Positions 29,857 to 39,245 are shown, counted from the stretch's first letter. The stretch: DNA of 56,355 nt from Gammaproteobacteria bacterium (GCA_002689445.1 NZGC01000070.1:1-56355); one strand, 5' to 3'. Program-made: numbers and translations. Notes: generated by a model from the letters alone, not told the origin.

Positions 29857-30364
29857 TGGGCCGAAGCCCTTTTGAAGGCGGACGCTTTTTCTCGCTCGGC
29901 TTTCGCTTGCGTTGGGTTTTTCCCATCGAATCAATCTCTCGCTTAAACTCGCTGATGTCTTGAAAGCTTCGATACACCGACGCAAATCGCACATAGGCAA
30001 CTTCGTCTAAGGTTCGCAATTCTTGCATAACCAATTCACCCAGCTCCAAACTCTTAAGTTCTGGCTCACCCGTAGCTCGCAATGCACTCTTGATTCTCGA
30101 CAACACTGCTTCGACACCTTCTAGGCTGACCGGACGTTTCTCTAAGGCCCGCATCAGACCTGCACGGAGCTTCTCTTCATTAAACGGTTCTCGATTGCCA
30201 TCGGACTTAATCACTCGCGGCATCATCAGTTCAGCAGACTCAAAAGAAGTGAATCGTTCTCCGCACGCCAAGCATTCCCGACGACGTCTAACTTGGTTAC
30301 CTTCTGCCACCAGCCGACTGTCGTTTACCTTGGTCTCACTGTGACTGCAAAATGGACAAAACAT
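29849..30364 (-). CDS. nrdR: transcriptional repressor NrdR
   Basis: 171 residues: the zinc ribbon CPFCxx...CLACGERF, then the ATP-cone domain ([18 protein letters not shown] to [10 protein letters not shown]). NrdR binds NrdR boxes near ribonucleotide reductase genes and responds to ATP/dATP. The E. coli protein is 149 residues; here the extra C-terminal tail is about 20 residues and strongly basic ([14 protein letters not shown]). It heads the rib-nusB-thiL-pgpA operon, overlapping ribD by eight bases. Confidence 0.96.
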   Translation of the reverse strand: MFCPFCSHSETKVNDSRLVAEGNQVRRRRECLACGERFTSFESAELMMPRVIKSDGNREPFNEEKLRAGLMRALEKRPVSLEGVEAVLSRIKSALRATGEPELKSLELGELVMQELRTLDEVAYVRFASVYRSFQDISEFKREIDSMGKTQRKRKPSEKKRPPSKGLRPNG

Positions 30365-30405
30365 AGGCTACTCAACGAATCAATGCGACGATAGCAAAGC
30401 TCAAT

Positions 30406-30945
30406 TCAACCGGCATGATCTTTCGACTGCACCGCTGCCATGGAGTTTTTGGCTTCAACAATTGCGGCTTGAACCGCTGGGTAAGTCTCCATCGCTTGTT
30501 GGAGGTTCGAGATAATATGATTTCGAAACCCTTCTTGAATTTCCGACCGGCCGTCGATCTCCGTAGGGGCAAACCACAACTGCGTCATTAAATCCACGTA
30601 GTATCTCAGTCTGAAGAAAATTCGATATTGATTTTCAATCTTATCGGCCAGTTCGATGCCTAAGACATCGGCTAAGTCACCCTTAATCGTCGCTGTATCC
30701 CAAGCAATCGACCCTAGAAAAAAAGAGCGACCATAATCGACCTCAAGATAATTTTGCAGTGCCAACTCAACGAGCTGCATGTTCTCTTTGATTTCACTCT
30801 CTAAATTTTTCAGGAAGATTCTCGCCCGTTGGCGCTTAATTTCATTGAACTGCCGTCGAGAATTGTAGAGCGCCCCCATGCCTCCAAGCGCGACCCCAAT
30901 GATCGTCGCTATCATTTCTGGCAAAAAGTCAGAGAGACTTATCAT
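30406..30945 (-). CDS. unknown membrane-anchored helical protein
   Basis: 179 residues. One N-terminal transmembrane segment (FLPEMIATIIGVALGGMG) is followed by a basic stretch and a long amphipathic helix rich in Arg, Lys and Glu (about 30-70) that could form a coiled coil. The rest is mixed helix with aromatic residues and no motif I recognise. No signal cleavage site is apparent, so the domain may face the cytoplasm, given the positive residues after the membrane segment. It is 41 bases upstream of nrdR on the same strand. The start lacks a clear ribosome binding site. Confidence 0.65.
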   Translation of the reverse strand: MISLSDFLPEMIATIIGVALGGMGALYNSRRQFNEIKRQRARIFLKNLESEIKENMQLVELALQNYLEVDYGRSFFLGSIAWDTATIKGDLADVLGIELADKIENQYRIFFRLRYYVDLMTQLWFAPTEIDGRSEIQEGFRNHIISNLQQAMETYPAVQAAIVEAKNSMAAVQSKDHAG

Positions 30946-31261
30946 GATGATTCAATACCGTGACTACTTGTACCGACTGAGCCAGAGATCATAACGTGAT
31001 CAACGAATTCAAGCCACCAACCCAAACGGCAGAGCCCCGAGAGGCATCGGCCAATAGAAATCGGAGCCCTTCTTGCCCTTGCGCTAAAGCCCATCACGCA
31101 ATCGAGGGCAAAGATCGCAATTTCGGCGACGTTACTGCAGCGACATTACGCACTCTAAAGATCCACTCATCCAGCGCCTCTCTTTTGGAGTACAAATAGT
31201 TACCCTCGCACTTGCAAGCTGCTACTTTCATCTTCAGCGTTTACCTTGATCGGATCCTCGC
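30946..31261. other. intergenic region, divergent promoters presumed
   Basis: 316 bases between the membrane-protein gene on the minus strand and the DUF2256 gene on the plus strand. A 67-codon frame at 30996-31199 begins with GTG, has no good ribosome binding site and a composition (Ser, Pro, Ala rich) that does not suggest a real protein. Nothing else is evident. Confidence 0.4.
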
Positions 31262-31420
31262 ATGCCTCACCAAAAAACCCAGCTCCCGAGTAAGCTATGT
31301 CAGCAGTGCGGCTTGACGTTTACTTGGCGAAAAAAATGGCAAAAAGATTGGGATCACGTTAGATACTGCTCAGAACGCTGTCGGCGGAATAAGTCAAAAC
31401 CGATTCGAGAAACGCGATAG
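31262..31420 (+). CDS. DUF2256 family zinc miniprotein
   Basis: 52 residues from the ATG at 31262. Cys 13 and Cys 16 (LCQQCGL) pair with Cys 36 and Cys 40 (YCSERC) as a four-cysteine zinc finger, and the middle [14 protein letters not shown] is the diagnostic DUF2256 core, rich in Trp and Lys. Family members are widespread; from memory many sit near photolyase/cryptochrome-related genes, but none is present here. Function is unknown; basic charge is compatible with nucleic-acid binding (inference). A gene this short is easily missed in annotation. Confidence 0.85.
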   Translation: MPHQKTQLPSKLCQQCGLTFTWRKKWQKDWDHVRYCSERCRRNKSKPIRETR

Positions 31421-31640
31421 TCGACCGCGCAAACTCCGCATGCCATCGCGCTCGAAAGCCCACCTATCGAGGAGTATCTTCGCAACCAATCGATGACTTT
31501 ATCGGCCCCTATCCGCGTCGACTGCATTCCACTAAGGCCGCAACGCTGTCCGATGACCGTTGGCGAGAGCATCTCCCTAATGACCCTATGGATAATGTGT
31601 TAAATTTCTCTACAGCGGAATGCCATCAAGCAAGCTAGCG

Positions 31641-31668
31641 TTGGCTCAGCAAATTTGCGTGATATTTT
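31641..31668 (+). promoter_or_regulatory. candidate promoter for ettA
   Basis: TTGGCT and TATTTT are separated by 16 bases, 44 bases before the ettA ATG. The -10 matches four of six consensus bases. Confidence 0.4.
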
Positions 31669-31711
31669 CCGGATGTTGGAGTTCACAAGCGCTTTTCAAA
31701 GAGGTTATCCA

Positions 31712-33385
31712 ATGGCTCAGTACGTTTTTACCATGGCTCGCGTTGGCAAGGTCGTGCCACCCAATCGAACCATCCTTAAAGATATTTCGTTGTCGTTTTT
31801 TCCGGGGGCTAAAATTGGTGTGCTAGGCCTTAATGGCTCCGGAAAATCTAGCCTCCTGAGAATTATGGCCGGACTTGACCAAGAACACTTGGGCGAAGCT
31901 CGGCCGATGGCCGATTTGAACATCGGATATTTACCCCAAGAGCCTGAGCTTGATGCCGATAAAGACGTTCTGGGTAACATTGAGGATGGCGTTAGAGACA
32001 TTAAGAACCTGATGGACGAATTCAATGCCATCAGCGATCGCTTTGCAGAACCCATGACCGACGACGAAATGACCGCGTTGCTCGATCAACAGGGCACCCT
32101 TCAGTTAAAGATTGATGCCTGTGAAGGTTGGGACCTCGATCGCAAAATTGAGGTCGCCGCGGATGCACTCCGGTTACCGCCTTTTGACAGCGACGTTGAA
32201 ACCCTATCGGGGGGAGAGCGTCGTCGCGTTGCCCTTTGTCGACTGTTGCTCGCCAATCCCGACATGCTTCTGCTAGATGAGCCCACCAACCATCTGGATG
32301 CTGAAAGCGTAGGCTGGCTTGAACATTTCCTGACGGATTTCCCGGGAACCGTTGTCGCCATTACCCACGACCGCTATTTTCTAGACAACGCAGCCGGCTG
32401 GATCCTTGAACTGGATCGAGGTCAAGGAATTCCCTATGAGGGCAATTACTCAGCATGGCTAGCAGCCAAAGAAAAACGTCTGGCAGTTGAGCAACGTCAA
32501 GAGCAGGCAAGGCAGAAAACCATCAAAGCCGAACTTGAATGGGTACGCACACAACCCAAAGCCCGTCAGGCCAAGAATCGCGCTCGCCTGGCCCGCTTTG
32601 AGGAGCTCAATTCTCAAGAGTTTCAAAGCAGAAACGAGACCCAGGAGCTTTATATCCCGCCTGGGCCACGACTGGGGGACAAAGTGGTAGACCTAACAGG
32701 CGTCTCTAAGGGCTTTAAGGACAAGCTGTTGATCAGTGATCTCAGCTTTTCCGTGCCTAAGGGCGCCATCGTTGGCATCATTGGCGGTAATGGAGCAGGC
32801 AAGTCGACCTTGTTCAAAATGATTAGCGGTCAGTCGGAACCGGACACGGGTACGATCAGCCTCGGTGAATCGGTGCAGTTGGGTTATGTCGATCAAAGCC
32901 GCGATTCGCTCAATGCTGACAATACCGTTTGGGAAGAAATCTCTGAGGGTAGTGAAATCATCAAGATCGGTCGATACGAAACACCGTCTCGATCCTACGT
33001 TGGCCGGTTTAACTTTAAAGGTGCTGACCAGCAAAAGCTGGTTAAAGACCTTTCTGGCGGTGAACGTAATCGCGTTCACCTCGCCAAACTCCTTAAAATC
33101 GGTGCCAATTTCCTGTTGCTTGATGAACCCACCAATGACCTGGACGTTGAGACCTTAAGAGCGCTGGAATCAGGAATTGAAGCCTACCCCGGGTCCGTTA
33201 TGGTCATTTCTCATGATCGGTGGTTTCTGGATCGTATCGCTACTCACATTCTGGCTTTTGAGGGTGATAGCCAAGCAACCTTCTTCGAAGGGAACTATTC
33301 TGAATATGAGGCTGACCGGAAAAAACGGCTGGGGGCAGAGAACCTCACCCCATCGCGGGTTCGTTATAAAAAACTGGTGAGCTAG
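31712..33385 (+). CDS. ettA: energy-dependent translational throttle protein EttA (ABC-F)
   Basis: 557 residues from the ATG at 31712, with AGAGG seven bases upstream; the E. coli protein has 555. Two ABC domains each have Walker A (GLNGSGKSS, GGNGAGKST), signature (LSGGERRR, LSGGERNR) and Walker B with LLDEPTNHLD and LLDEPTNDLD. The linker between them carries the PtIM arm (KAELEWVRTQPKARQAKNRA). EttA enters the ribosomal E site and gates the first elongation cycles according to the ATP/ADP ratio. It converges on radA with a three-base gap. Confidence 0.96.
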   Translation: MAQYVFTMARVGKVVPPNRTILKDISLSFFPGAKIGVLGLNGSGKSSLLRIMAGLDQEHLGEARPMADLNIGYLPQEPELDADKDVLGNIEDGVRDIKNLMDEFNAISDRFAEPMTDDEMTALLDQQGTLQLKIDACEGWDLDRKIEVAADALRLPPFDSDVETLSGGERRRVALCRLLLANPDMLLLDEPTNHLDAESVGWLEHFLTDFPGTVVAITHDRYFLDNAAGWILELDRGQGIPYEGNYSAWLAAKEKRLAVEQRQEQARQKTIKAELEWVRTQPKARQAKNRARLARFEELNSQEFQSRNETQELYIPPGPRLGDKVVDLTGVSKGFKDKLLISDLSFSVPKGAIVGIIGGNGAGKSTLFKMISGQSEPDTGTISLGESVQLGYVDQSRDSLNADNTVWEEISEGSEIIKIGRYETPSRSYVGRFNFKGADQQKLVKDLSGGERNRVHLAKLLKIGANFLLLDEPTNDLDVETLRALESGIEAYPGSVMVISHDRWFLDRIATHILAFEGDSQATFFEGNYSEYEADRKKRLGAENLTPSRVRYKKLVS

Positions 33386-33388
33386 GTC

Positions 33389-34750
33389 TTACCAGTCATT
33401 GATCACAGCCAAAGCCTCAGACAGTTGGGTCACCGGTCGCAAGGTCATGCCCGCTACTGCCTGCTTGCTAAAGTTTCCCTTTGGGATCAAGCCTCGTTTA
33501 AAACCATGTTTTGCTGCCTCTCTTAAACGCTCTTGGCCATTGGGAACGGGCCGAATTTCACCGGATAAACCAATCTCACCAAAACAAATCAAATCCTGCG
33601 GGAGAGGCCGATTCCGAAAACTTGAGACAACAGCCATTAGCACCGCTAAATCGCTGCTGGTTTCATCGACTCGGATCCCACCCACCGCATTGATGTAAAC
33701 ATCCTGGTCGGCAATTTGCAGGCCGCCATGGCGGCTCAAAACCGCCAACAACATCGCCAGCCGGTTCTGTTCAAAACCCACCGCGACCCTCCTAGGGTTA
33801 GAAAATGCACTTTGGTCTACTAAGGCCTGGGCCTCTACCAGCAAAGGCCGCGTTCCTTCCCAGACGGCCATGACCACGCTCCCGGGAGAATCAATGCCCG
33901 AGCGATTTAAAAAAATGGCGGAAGGATTGGCGACATCTTTCAGCCCTTGCTCTGTCATAGCAAAAACACCGAGTTCGTTAACCGCGCCAAAACGATTTTT
34001 GATTGACCGTAGCGTCCGGAAACGACCGTCGGCATCCCCTTCTAGCATCAAGAAGGCATCGATCATGTGTTCCAGAACTCTGGGTCCTGCCAGATTCCCC
34101 TCTTTGGTGACGTGCCCCACCACGATGAGAATCGTACCGGTTTGTTTGGCTTTCTGGATCAAAAAGCCCGCGGACTCCCTCACTTGACTGACACTACCGG
34201 GTGCAGAATCGACACCTTCGCTTTGCATCACTTGAATCGAATCGACCACGAGAATCCTGGGTTGATTCGCCTCCCAAACGTCCGCAATGACTTCGATTCG
34301 AGTTTCAGCCATGACTTTGAGTTGGTCCGTTGCCAGTCCCAGACGTTTAGCTCGCATGGCGATTTGGGCAAGACTCTCTTCCCCGGTAACGTACAAGCAA
34401 GTTTCAGATTTAGCTAATTCACATAAGGCCTGAATCAACAATGTGCTCTTTCCCGCGCCAGGTGACCCACTGATAAGAACCGCTGAGCCCGGCACCAAAC
34501 CACCGCCGAGCACCCGACTCAATTCGCCCGATGCTAGGGGCAAACGCGGCTCGTCAGCCACCACAACCTGGTCAAGGGTTTGCAGCGCTTCAACGGCGCC
34601 GGCATAGCCCTCCCGACGAGTCTGACGTTGACTACCCAGGTTGATTTGCTTCAGCGTGTTCCACGCCTTGCAATCGTGGCATTGGCCCTGCCACTTACTG
34701 TACTCGGCACCACAATCCTCACACACAAAAGCGATTTTTGTCTTTTTCAT
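33389..34750 (-). CDS. radA: DNA repair protein RadA
   Basis: 453 residues from the ATG at 34750; the additional 45 upstream codons overlap alr and are discarded. The zinc finger CEDCGAEYSKWQGQCHDC is followed by the RecA-like ATPase with Walker A GSPGAGKST, the RadA-specific KNRFG motif (SIKNRFGAVNELG), and a C-terminal Lon-protease-like domain (GLSGEIRPV). RadA is a DnaB-like helicase-ATPase that extends recombination intermediates. It starts 7 bases beyond the alr stop. Confidence 0.95.
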   Translation of the reverse strand: MKKTKIAFVCEDCGAEYSKWQGQCHDCKAWNTLKQINLGSQRQTRREGYAGAVEALQTLDQVVVADEPRLPLASGELSRVLGGGLVPGSAVLISGSPGAGKSTLLIQALCELAKSETCLYVTGEESLAQIAMRAKRLGLATDQLKVMAETRIEVIADVWEANQPRILVVDSIQVMQSEGVDSAPGSVSQVRESAGFLIQKAKQTGTILIVVGHVTKEGNLAGPRVLEHMIDAFLMLEGDADGRFRTLRSIKNRFGAVNELGVFAMTEQGLKDVANPSAIFLNRSGIDSPGSVVMAVWEGTRPLLVEAQALVDQSAFSNPRRVAVGFEQNRLAMLLAVLSRHGGLQIADQDVYINAVGGIRVDETSSDLAVLMAVVSSFRNRPLPQDLICFGEIGLSGEIRPVPNGQERLREAAKHGFKRGLIPKGNFSKQAVAGMTLRPVTQLSEALAVINDW

Positions 34751-34757
34751 GGCACTG

Positions 34758-35801
34758 CTATCCAACAAATTCGCGCTGAACTCGGCGACCAAGGCCGCAA
34801 AGCAACACGTAAGGCAAGGTATTGGCCGACGCTGCGACCCTGTCCACCGATACGTTGAGCCCCCATAGTTCTGCCTCGTCACCAATGCTGGGCGGATCTT
34901 CTTGGGAAGCCGAAATCACAACCAAGTCCATTGAAACTCGCCCCAGTACCCACTCCTGACGACCTAACCAAACAGGGGTTGAGGGTCCAATCTCCCGGGG
35001 GTATCCGTCGGCATATCCCACCGCAAGCACAGCAACCGTCATCTCGGCAGGCGCGCGCCAAGTGCTACCATAGCCGATTGTTGCACCAGCTCGCACCCTG
35101 TTGACCGCGATGACCGGCGCTTTGAAGGTCATTGCGGGGCACAAACCACTTGGGTTCTCCGACACAGGATCAATGCCATACAACATCAGGCCTGGTCTAA
35201 TCCACTCGCAGACATTCGCGGCGCCACTGATTATGCTCGCAGAATTTCCAAGACAGGTCGGCAGCCCACCGGGTGCAGCCGCCGCCTTCAACCGCGCAAG
35301 TTGCTCAGCATTTTTAGGATTCTTAGGATCGTCGGCATCCGATAAGTGTGACATCACCCCCCGAATTCGATGCTCGGGTAACGCCCGCAAACAGCGTGTG
35401 AGATCATCAGAGGTCAGGCCCAGTCGGTTCATACCCGTATCAAGCTTTAACCAAAGCTTACACTGACCTTCTACCAGGAGATCCAGTTGATACAAGGCAT
35501 GAATAACCAAGTCTAGGTCATAGGTTGCCGCAAGCCTTGCCCCCGCCACATCAAATATGCCCTCAAGCACGACCAAAGGCTGGTTGACCCCGGCTTTTCG
35601 AAGGTCGATGGCCTCTCCCAAACGAGCGACCGCGAAAGCATCGGCGCTCGCTAACCGGCTCGCAATTTGCGCCGCACCATGCCCGTAAGCATCGGCTTTC
35701 AGCACCGCCATGACCTTACTGTCAGGCGCTGCTCCACTGGCCAGGTTGAAATTCTGTTCTATGGCTGCCAGGTCGATCTTGGCTCGAGGGCCTTCTATCA
35801 T
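34758..35801 (-). CDS. alr: alanine racemase
   Basis: 347 residues from the ATG at 35801, which shares one base with the dnaB stop (TGATG). The PLP lysine is in MAVLKADAYGHGA and the second catalytic base Tyr in GYGSTW. RPGLMLYGIDP and VSMDLVVIS are further Alr motifs. It makes D-alanine for peptidoglycan. Its placement directly after dnaB matches Pseudomonas as I remember it. Confidence 0.95.
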   Translation of the reverse strand: MIEGPRAKIDLAAIEQNFNLASGAAPDSKVMAVLKADAYGHGAAQIASRLASADAFAVARLGEAIDLRKAGVNQPLVVLEGIFDVAGARLAATYDLDLVIHALYQLDLLVEGQCKLWLKLDTGMNRLGLTSDDLTRCLRALPEHRIRGVMSHLSDADDPKNPKNAEQLARLKAAAAPGGLPTCLGNSASIISGAANVCEWIRPGLMLYGIDPVSENPSGLCPAMTFKAPVIAVNRVRAGATIGYGSTWRAPAEMTVAVLAVGYADGYPREIGPSTPVWLGRQEWVLGRVSMDLVVISASQEDPPSIGDEAELWGLNVSVDRVAASANTLPYVLLCGLGRRVQREFVG

Positions 35802-37171
35802 CACTCGTAGTAGTCTTCGTAATCTCTAGCTAGGTCCTCGAATTTGGTGTACTGACCCATAAACGCCAGTTTTTTTCGACCGATAGGACCGTTTCGCTGT
35901 TTGAGAATGATGATTTCCGCGATGCCTTTGTCCGGCGTATCCTCGTGGTAAACCTCGTCTCGATAGACTGCCATAATCAGATCGGCATCCTGCTCTATGG
36001 CCCCAGATTCGCGCAAATCCGACATGATCGGACGTTTGTCGGTACGCTGTTCGAGGCCACGATTAAGCTGCGAACCCGCAATCACTGGGCAATCAAATTC
36101 TTTCGCGATCGATTTCAGGGATCGAGAAATTTCAGAGATCTCGACAGCTCGGTTCTCTGGTGTTCCCGAGGTCTGCATCAGCTGCAAGTAATCCACCACA
36201 ATCATACCCACAGGTCCGTGTTCCCGAACAATTCTTCGGGTTCGCGAACGCATCTCGTTCGGGGTTAAGCCAGGCGTATCATCAACGAATAACGGCTTAT
36301 CGTTGAGCAGCGTTACCGCGGAGGTCAGTCGCGGCCAATCGTCATCGCTCAACTGGCCATTTCGAATTTTGGTCTGATCAATCCGACCAAGACTGGACAA
36401 CATACGCATCACCAAAGAGTGCGAAGGCATCTCCAGACTGTAAACCAGGACTGGTTTGTTGCCGGAGATGACCGCGCTCTCGGCAATATTCATCATGAGT
36501 GCGGTTTTACCCATCGAGGGCCTGCCGGCGATGATGACCAAATCCGAAGGTTGGAGACCGCTGGTGATGGCATCAAGGTCTTGAAAACCACTGCTAATAC
36601 CGGTCAAAGCCCCTTTGGTTAAATAGAGCTCATCGATTTTTTCTATTGCTTTGGTCAATAACGGACGAACACCTTCTGGCCCACCTCGACTGGGTCGCTC
36701 ATCGCCAATTTTAAAGACTTTGCTTTCAGCCTCATCGATCAATCGAGCGCTGTCTCGACCCTGGGGGTTAAAACCACTTTCGGCAATCTCATGAGCGACG
36801 CCAATCAGCTTTCGCACCGTTGATCTCTCTTGAACGATTTCAGCATAAGCGGCGACATTCGAAGCGGTTGGGGTGCTCGAGGCCAGCTCGGTGAGGTAGG
36901 TCAATCCGCCCACGGTATCAAGCTCCCCCTGTAACTCAAGGGACTCTGCCAAGGTGACGATATCTAGTGGCTTATTTTGACCGACGAGCCCTTCCATGGC
37001 TCGAAAAATAGGACGATGCTCAGACCGATAGAAGTCATCGCCGGTAATCAGCGCTGAAACTCGGTCCCAGGCATCGCTATCGAGCATTAAGCCCCCTAGC
37101 ACCGATCGTTCCGCTTCTATGGAATGGGGCGGTACCTTGAGGGACTGGTGATCATCCATGTCAACTGCCAC
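35801..37171 (-). CDS. dnaB: replicative DNA helicase DnaB
   Basis: 456 residues from a GTG at 37171; an ATG at 37159 four codons later is a good alternative. The N-terminal domain begins KVPPHSIEAERSVLGGLMLD, and the RecA-like C-terminal domain has Walker A GRPSMGKTA, the Walker B region MIVVDYLQLM and the R-finger segment SQLNRGLEQR with KRPIMSDLRESG. It is the ring helicase of the replication fork. No intein is present. It lies between rplI and alr. Confidence 0.97.
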   Translation of the reverse strand: MAVDMDDHQSLKVPPHSIEAERSVLGGLMLDSDAWDRVSALITGDDFYRSEHRPIFRAMEGLVGQNKPLDIVTLAESLELQGELDTVGGLTYLTELASSTPTASNVAAYAEIVQERSTVRKLIGVAHEIAESGFNPQGRDSARLIDEAESKVFKIGDERPSRGGPEGVRPLLTKAIEKIDELYLTKGALTGISSGFQDLDAITSGLQPSDLVIIAGRPSMGKTALMMNIAESAVISGNKPVLVYSLEMPSHSLVMRMLSSLGRIDQTKIRNGQLSDDDWPRLTSAVTLLNDKPLFVDDTPGLTPNEMRSRTRRIVREHGPVGMIVVDYLQLMQTSGTPENRAVEISEISRSLKSIAKEFDCPVIAGSQLNRGLEQRTDKRPIMSDLRESGAIEQDADLIMAVYRDEVYHEDTPDKGIAEIIILKQRNGPIGRKKLAFMGQYTKFEDLARDYEDYYE

Positions 37172-37218
37172 GGAACGCTGCTCTCGCTTTGAGGGCTTAA
37201 TAGCCTATCGGATTGTGC

Positions 37219-37680
37219 TTAAGATGGAAACGCTTCTTCTGCTTCAACAACCACGTTGAGCTCGGCGCTGACTTCCGGATGCAGATAAATCTCAACCTGA
37301 TACTCTCCGACTTCACGCAGCGGACCGGCCGGTAAACGCACTTCACTGCGATCGATCTCGGTGCCCGTTGCCGTGGCAGCATCAGCAATATCTCTTACGG
37401 TCACTGATCCGAACAATTTGCCCTCTTCACCTGCGTTCGCGGCTATGCGAATGGCCAGGGCATTGATACCCTCTGCTCGAGCTTCAGCGGCCTTACGCTG
37501 AGCGTCGGCCTCTTTTTGTAGTTCTGCGCGACGCGACTCAAAGTCAGCAATGTTCGCGGCAGTCGCAGGTACGGCTTTGCCTTTGGGCACTAAGAAGTTT
37601 CTGCCATAGCCGGGCTTAACCGTCACTTGATCGCCCAACCCACCGAGGTTGGCGACATTCTCCAACAAAATTACTTCCAT
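37219..37680 (-). CDS. rplI: 50S ribosomal protein L9
   Basis: 153 residues. The N-terminal RNA-binding domain has [18 protein letters not shown] and [16 protein letters not shown]. The long connecting helix spans about 45-75 and the C-terminal domain follows ([11 protein letters not shown]). L9 binds 23S rRNA near L1. It is three bases from the membrane-protein stop region and 47 bases from dnaB. Confidence 0.97.
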   Translation of the reverse strand: MEVILLENVANLGGLGDQVTVKPGYGRNFLVPKGKAVPATAANIADFESRRAELQKEADAQRKAAEARAEGINALAIRIAANAGEEGKLFGSVTVRDIADAATATGTEIDRSEVRLPAGPLREVGEYQVEIYLHPEVSAELNVVVEAEEAFPS

Positions 37681-37683
37681 GAT

Positions 37684-38535
37684 CTAATCCTCTCTGGACT
37701 TCATTCTTTGTCTTAAATCTAACAAGCCGTCGGCGAGTACCAACGCAACCAGCGCCATAGACACCCACTGAAACAGCAATAACACACTCATGTAATACGC
37801 TATATACCATTGGCTCTGCGCTGATTTTTGCGCCAACTGCCAATGGACTAACCCAGTTCCCGCTACCACAAAAGGCATCGCTAGCAGTCCGACCCAAGAT
37901 TCGTAGCCCGGGGTCACGCTACAAAGCACCACGACGATCAGTAGCGGGCCGCTCACCCTAGGGGTCAGACGGACATTTCGAATCTCCTGCTTAAACCCCC
38001 CGGGATTAAACAAAACACTTTGCCACCACCGGGCGAGTACCACCGCCAAAACCATCAAATACCCTTGCCCCATGGCTAGATAACTGATGGCCTGACTTTT
38101 GCCCTCTTCAAGCGTCACTCCGGCAACCCCAGCATCAGCTGCGAGGGCCGAAAGGGTCTCCACATACCATTGTGCAAACGCGGCCAAAATTGGCGCCGAC
38201 AATATTGCGAATGCCCAACTTCCTGCTGCAGCCACTCCGACCGCGGCAAGCAGCGTCAGCTCCCATGATGTTGTAAGCCGCAACACCATCGCTAGCAAAA
38301 AAACACCGGAGATCGCAGCCAATCCACTGGCATCACCCCCGGTCTGATAAATCAAGACTAAAGGCAACGCCGCCCAAAGCAAGACCAGGAGGCCGTCTTT
38401 TAGCCCTTGCCTCAGCACCACCAGCGCGACTATTGCCGTGCCCAACCAACCGACTATCGGCAGTGCTGATGCCAGCGCTGCTGCACCGCTGGCCTGCAAT
38501 CGGCCTCGCATCACAAACTGCGCGAGTCCCTTCAA
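37684..38535 (-). CDS. polytopic membrane protein between rpsR and rplI (DUF2232-like)
   Basis: 283 residues with about eight hydrophobic segments and few charged loops. A protein of this kind occurs at the same place in Pseudomonas (between rpsR and rplI), related to DUF2232/YybS, function unknown. The first codon is TTG; an in-frame ATG lies at 38511. Expression is likely coupled with the ribosomal genes. The subfamily assignment is from position and hydropathy more than motif. Confidence 0.75.
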   Translation of the reverse strand: MKGLAQFVMRGRLQASGAAALASALPIVGWLGTAIVALVVLRQGLKDGLLVLLWAALPLVLIYQTGGDASGLAAISGVFLLAMVLRLTTSWELTLLAAVGVAAAGSWAFAILSAPILAAFAQWYVETLSALAADAGVAGVTLEEGKSQAISYLAMGQGYLMVLAVVLARWWQSVLFNPGGFKQEIRNVRLTPRVSGPLLIVVVLCSVTPGYESWVGLLAMPFVVAGTGLVHWQLAQKSAQSQWYIAYYMSVLLLFQWVSMALVALVLADGLLDLRQRMKSRED

Positions 38536-38553
38536 GGTATTGCCCAGACTCGC

Positions 38554-38781
38554 CTATTTATGCGCGTCGGTATAGGGCAGCAAAGCCAAATAACGCGCTC
38601 GCTTCACCGCCTTAGCCAATTGCCGTTGGTATTTTGCTTTTGTACCGGTAATGCGGCTAGGGACAATTTTCCCCGTTTCCGTGATGTAAGCCTTCAACAG
38701 CTCGACATCTTTGTAATCGACTTCGGTGATGCCTTCAGCGGTGAACCGACAGTATTTTCTTCTTCTAAAAAAACGTGACAT
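38554..38781 (-). CDS. rpsR: 30S ribosomal protein S18
   Basis: 75 residues, standard length. [28 protein letters not shown] and [20 protein letters not shown] are conserved S18 segments. S18 pairs with S6 on the 30S platform. It is two bases after the rpsF stop. Confidence 0.98.
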   Translation of the reverse strand: MSRFFRRRKYCRFTAEGITEVDYKDVELLKAYITETGKIVPSRITGTKAKYQRQLAKAVKRARYLALLPYTDAHK

Positions 38782-38783
38782 GT

Positions 38784-39239
38784 TTAAGCTCCTTGCTCAG
38801 CAGCTGAAGCGGCCTCACTGGCGGGCTCTGATGCTGCAGGTTTCGGCGTCGCTTCGGTTGCTTTGGATTCGGCGCGCGCTGCCCGACTTTCTTCCCGGGT
38901 CTTGCGTTCTTTACTTTCGTTTTCAATCTTCATGATCGGTGACTCGCCCAAATCGGCCTGCTTCCGGCCCATGATCATGTTGCGGATGACCGCATCGTTA
39001 AAACGGAAAGCGTCACTCAGCTCTTCTAGCGTGTCCAAGCCGCATTCGATGTTCAACATCGCGTAATGCGCTTTAAAAATTTTGTTAATCGGGTAGGCCA
39101 ACTGACGGCGCCCCCAATCTTCGACCCGATGCACGGCGCCACCACCTTGGGTGATTAAATTAGAGTACCGCTCGATCATCCCTGGCACTTGTTCGCTCTG
39201 TCCAGGATGCACCATAAAGACGACTTCATAATGTCGCAT
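38784..39239 (-). CDS. rpsF: 30S ribosomal protein S6, with long C-terminal tail
   Basis: 151 residues. The ferredoxin-like core is [17 protein letters not shown] to [10 protein letters not shown]. The tail of about 45 residues is Glu/Lys/Ala/Ser rich ([20 protein letters not shown]), longer than the E. coli extension that RimK modifies with glutamates; it does not end in Glu-Glu. GAGGAG precedes the ATG by six bases and is probably sequestered by the leader at 39246-39290. Confidence 0.97.
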   Translation of the reverse strand: MRHYEVVFMVHPGQSEQVPGMIERYSNLITQGGGAVHRVEDWGRRQLAYPINKIFKAHYAMLNIECGLDTLEELSDAFRFNDAVIRNMIMGRKQADLGESPIMKIENESKERKTREESRAARAESKATEATPKPAASEPASEAASAAEQGA

Positions 39240-39245
39240 AGAGAT

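Noticed and set aside
30996-31199. 67-codon plus-strand ORF starting with GTG
   Set aside because: Weak start context, Ser/Pro/Ala-rich low-information sequence, and it lies in a divergent promoter gap.
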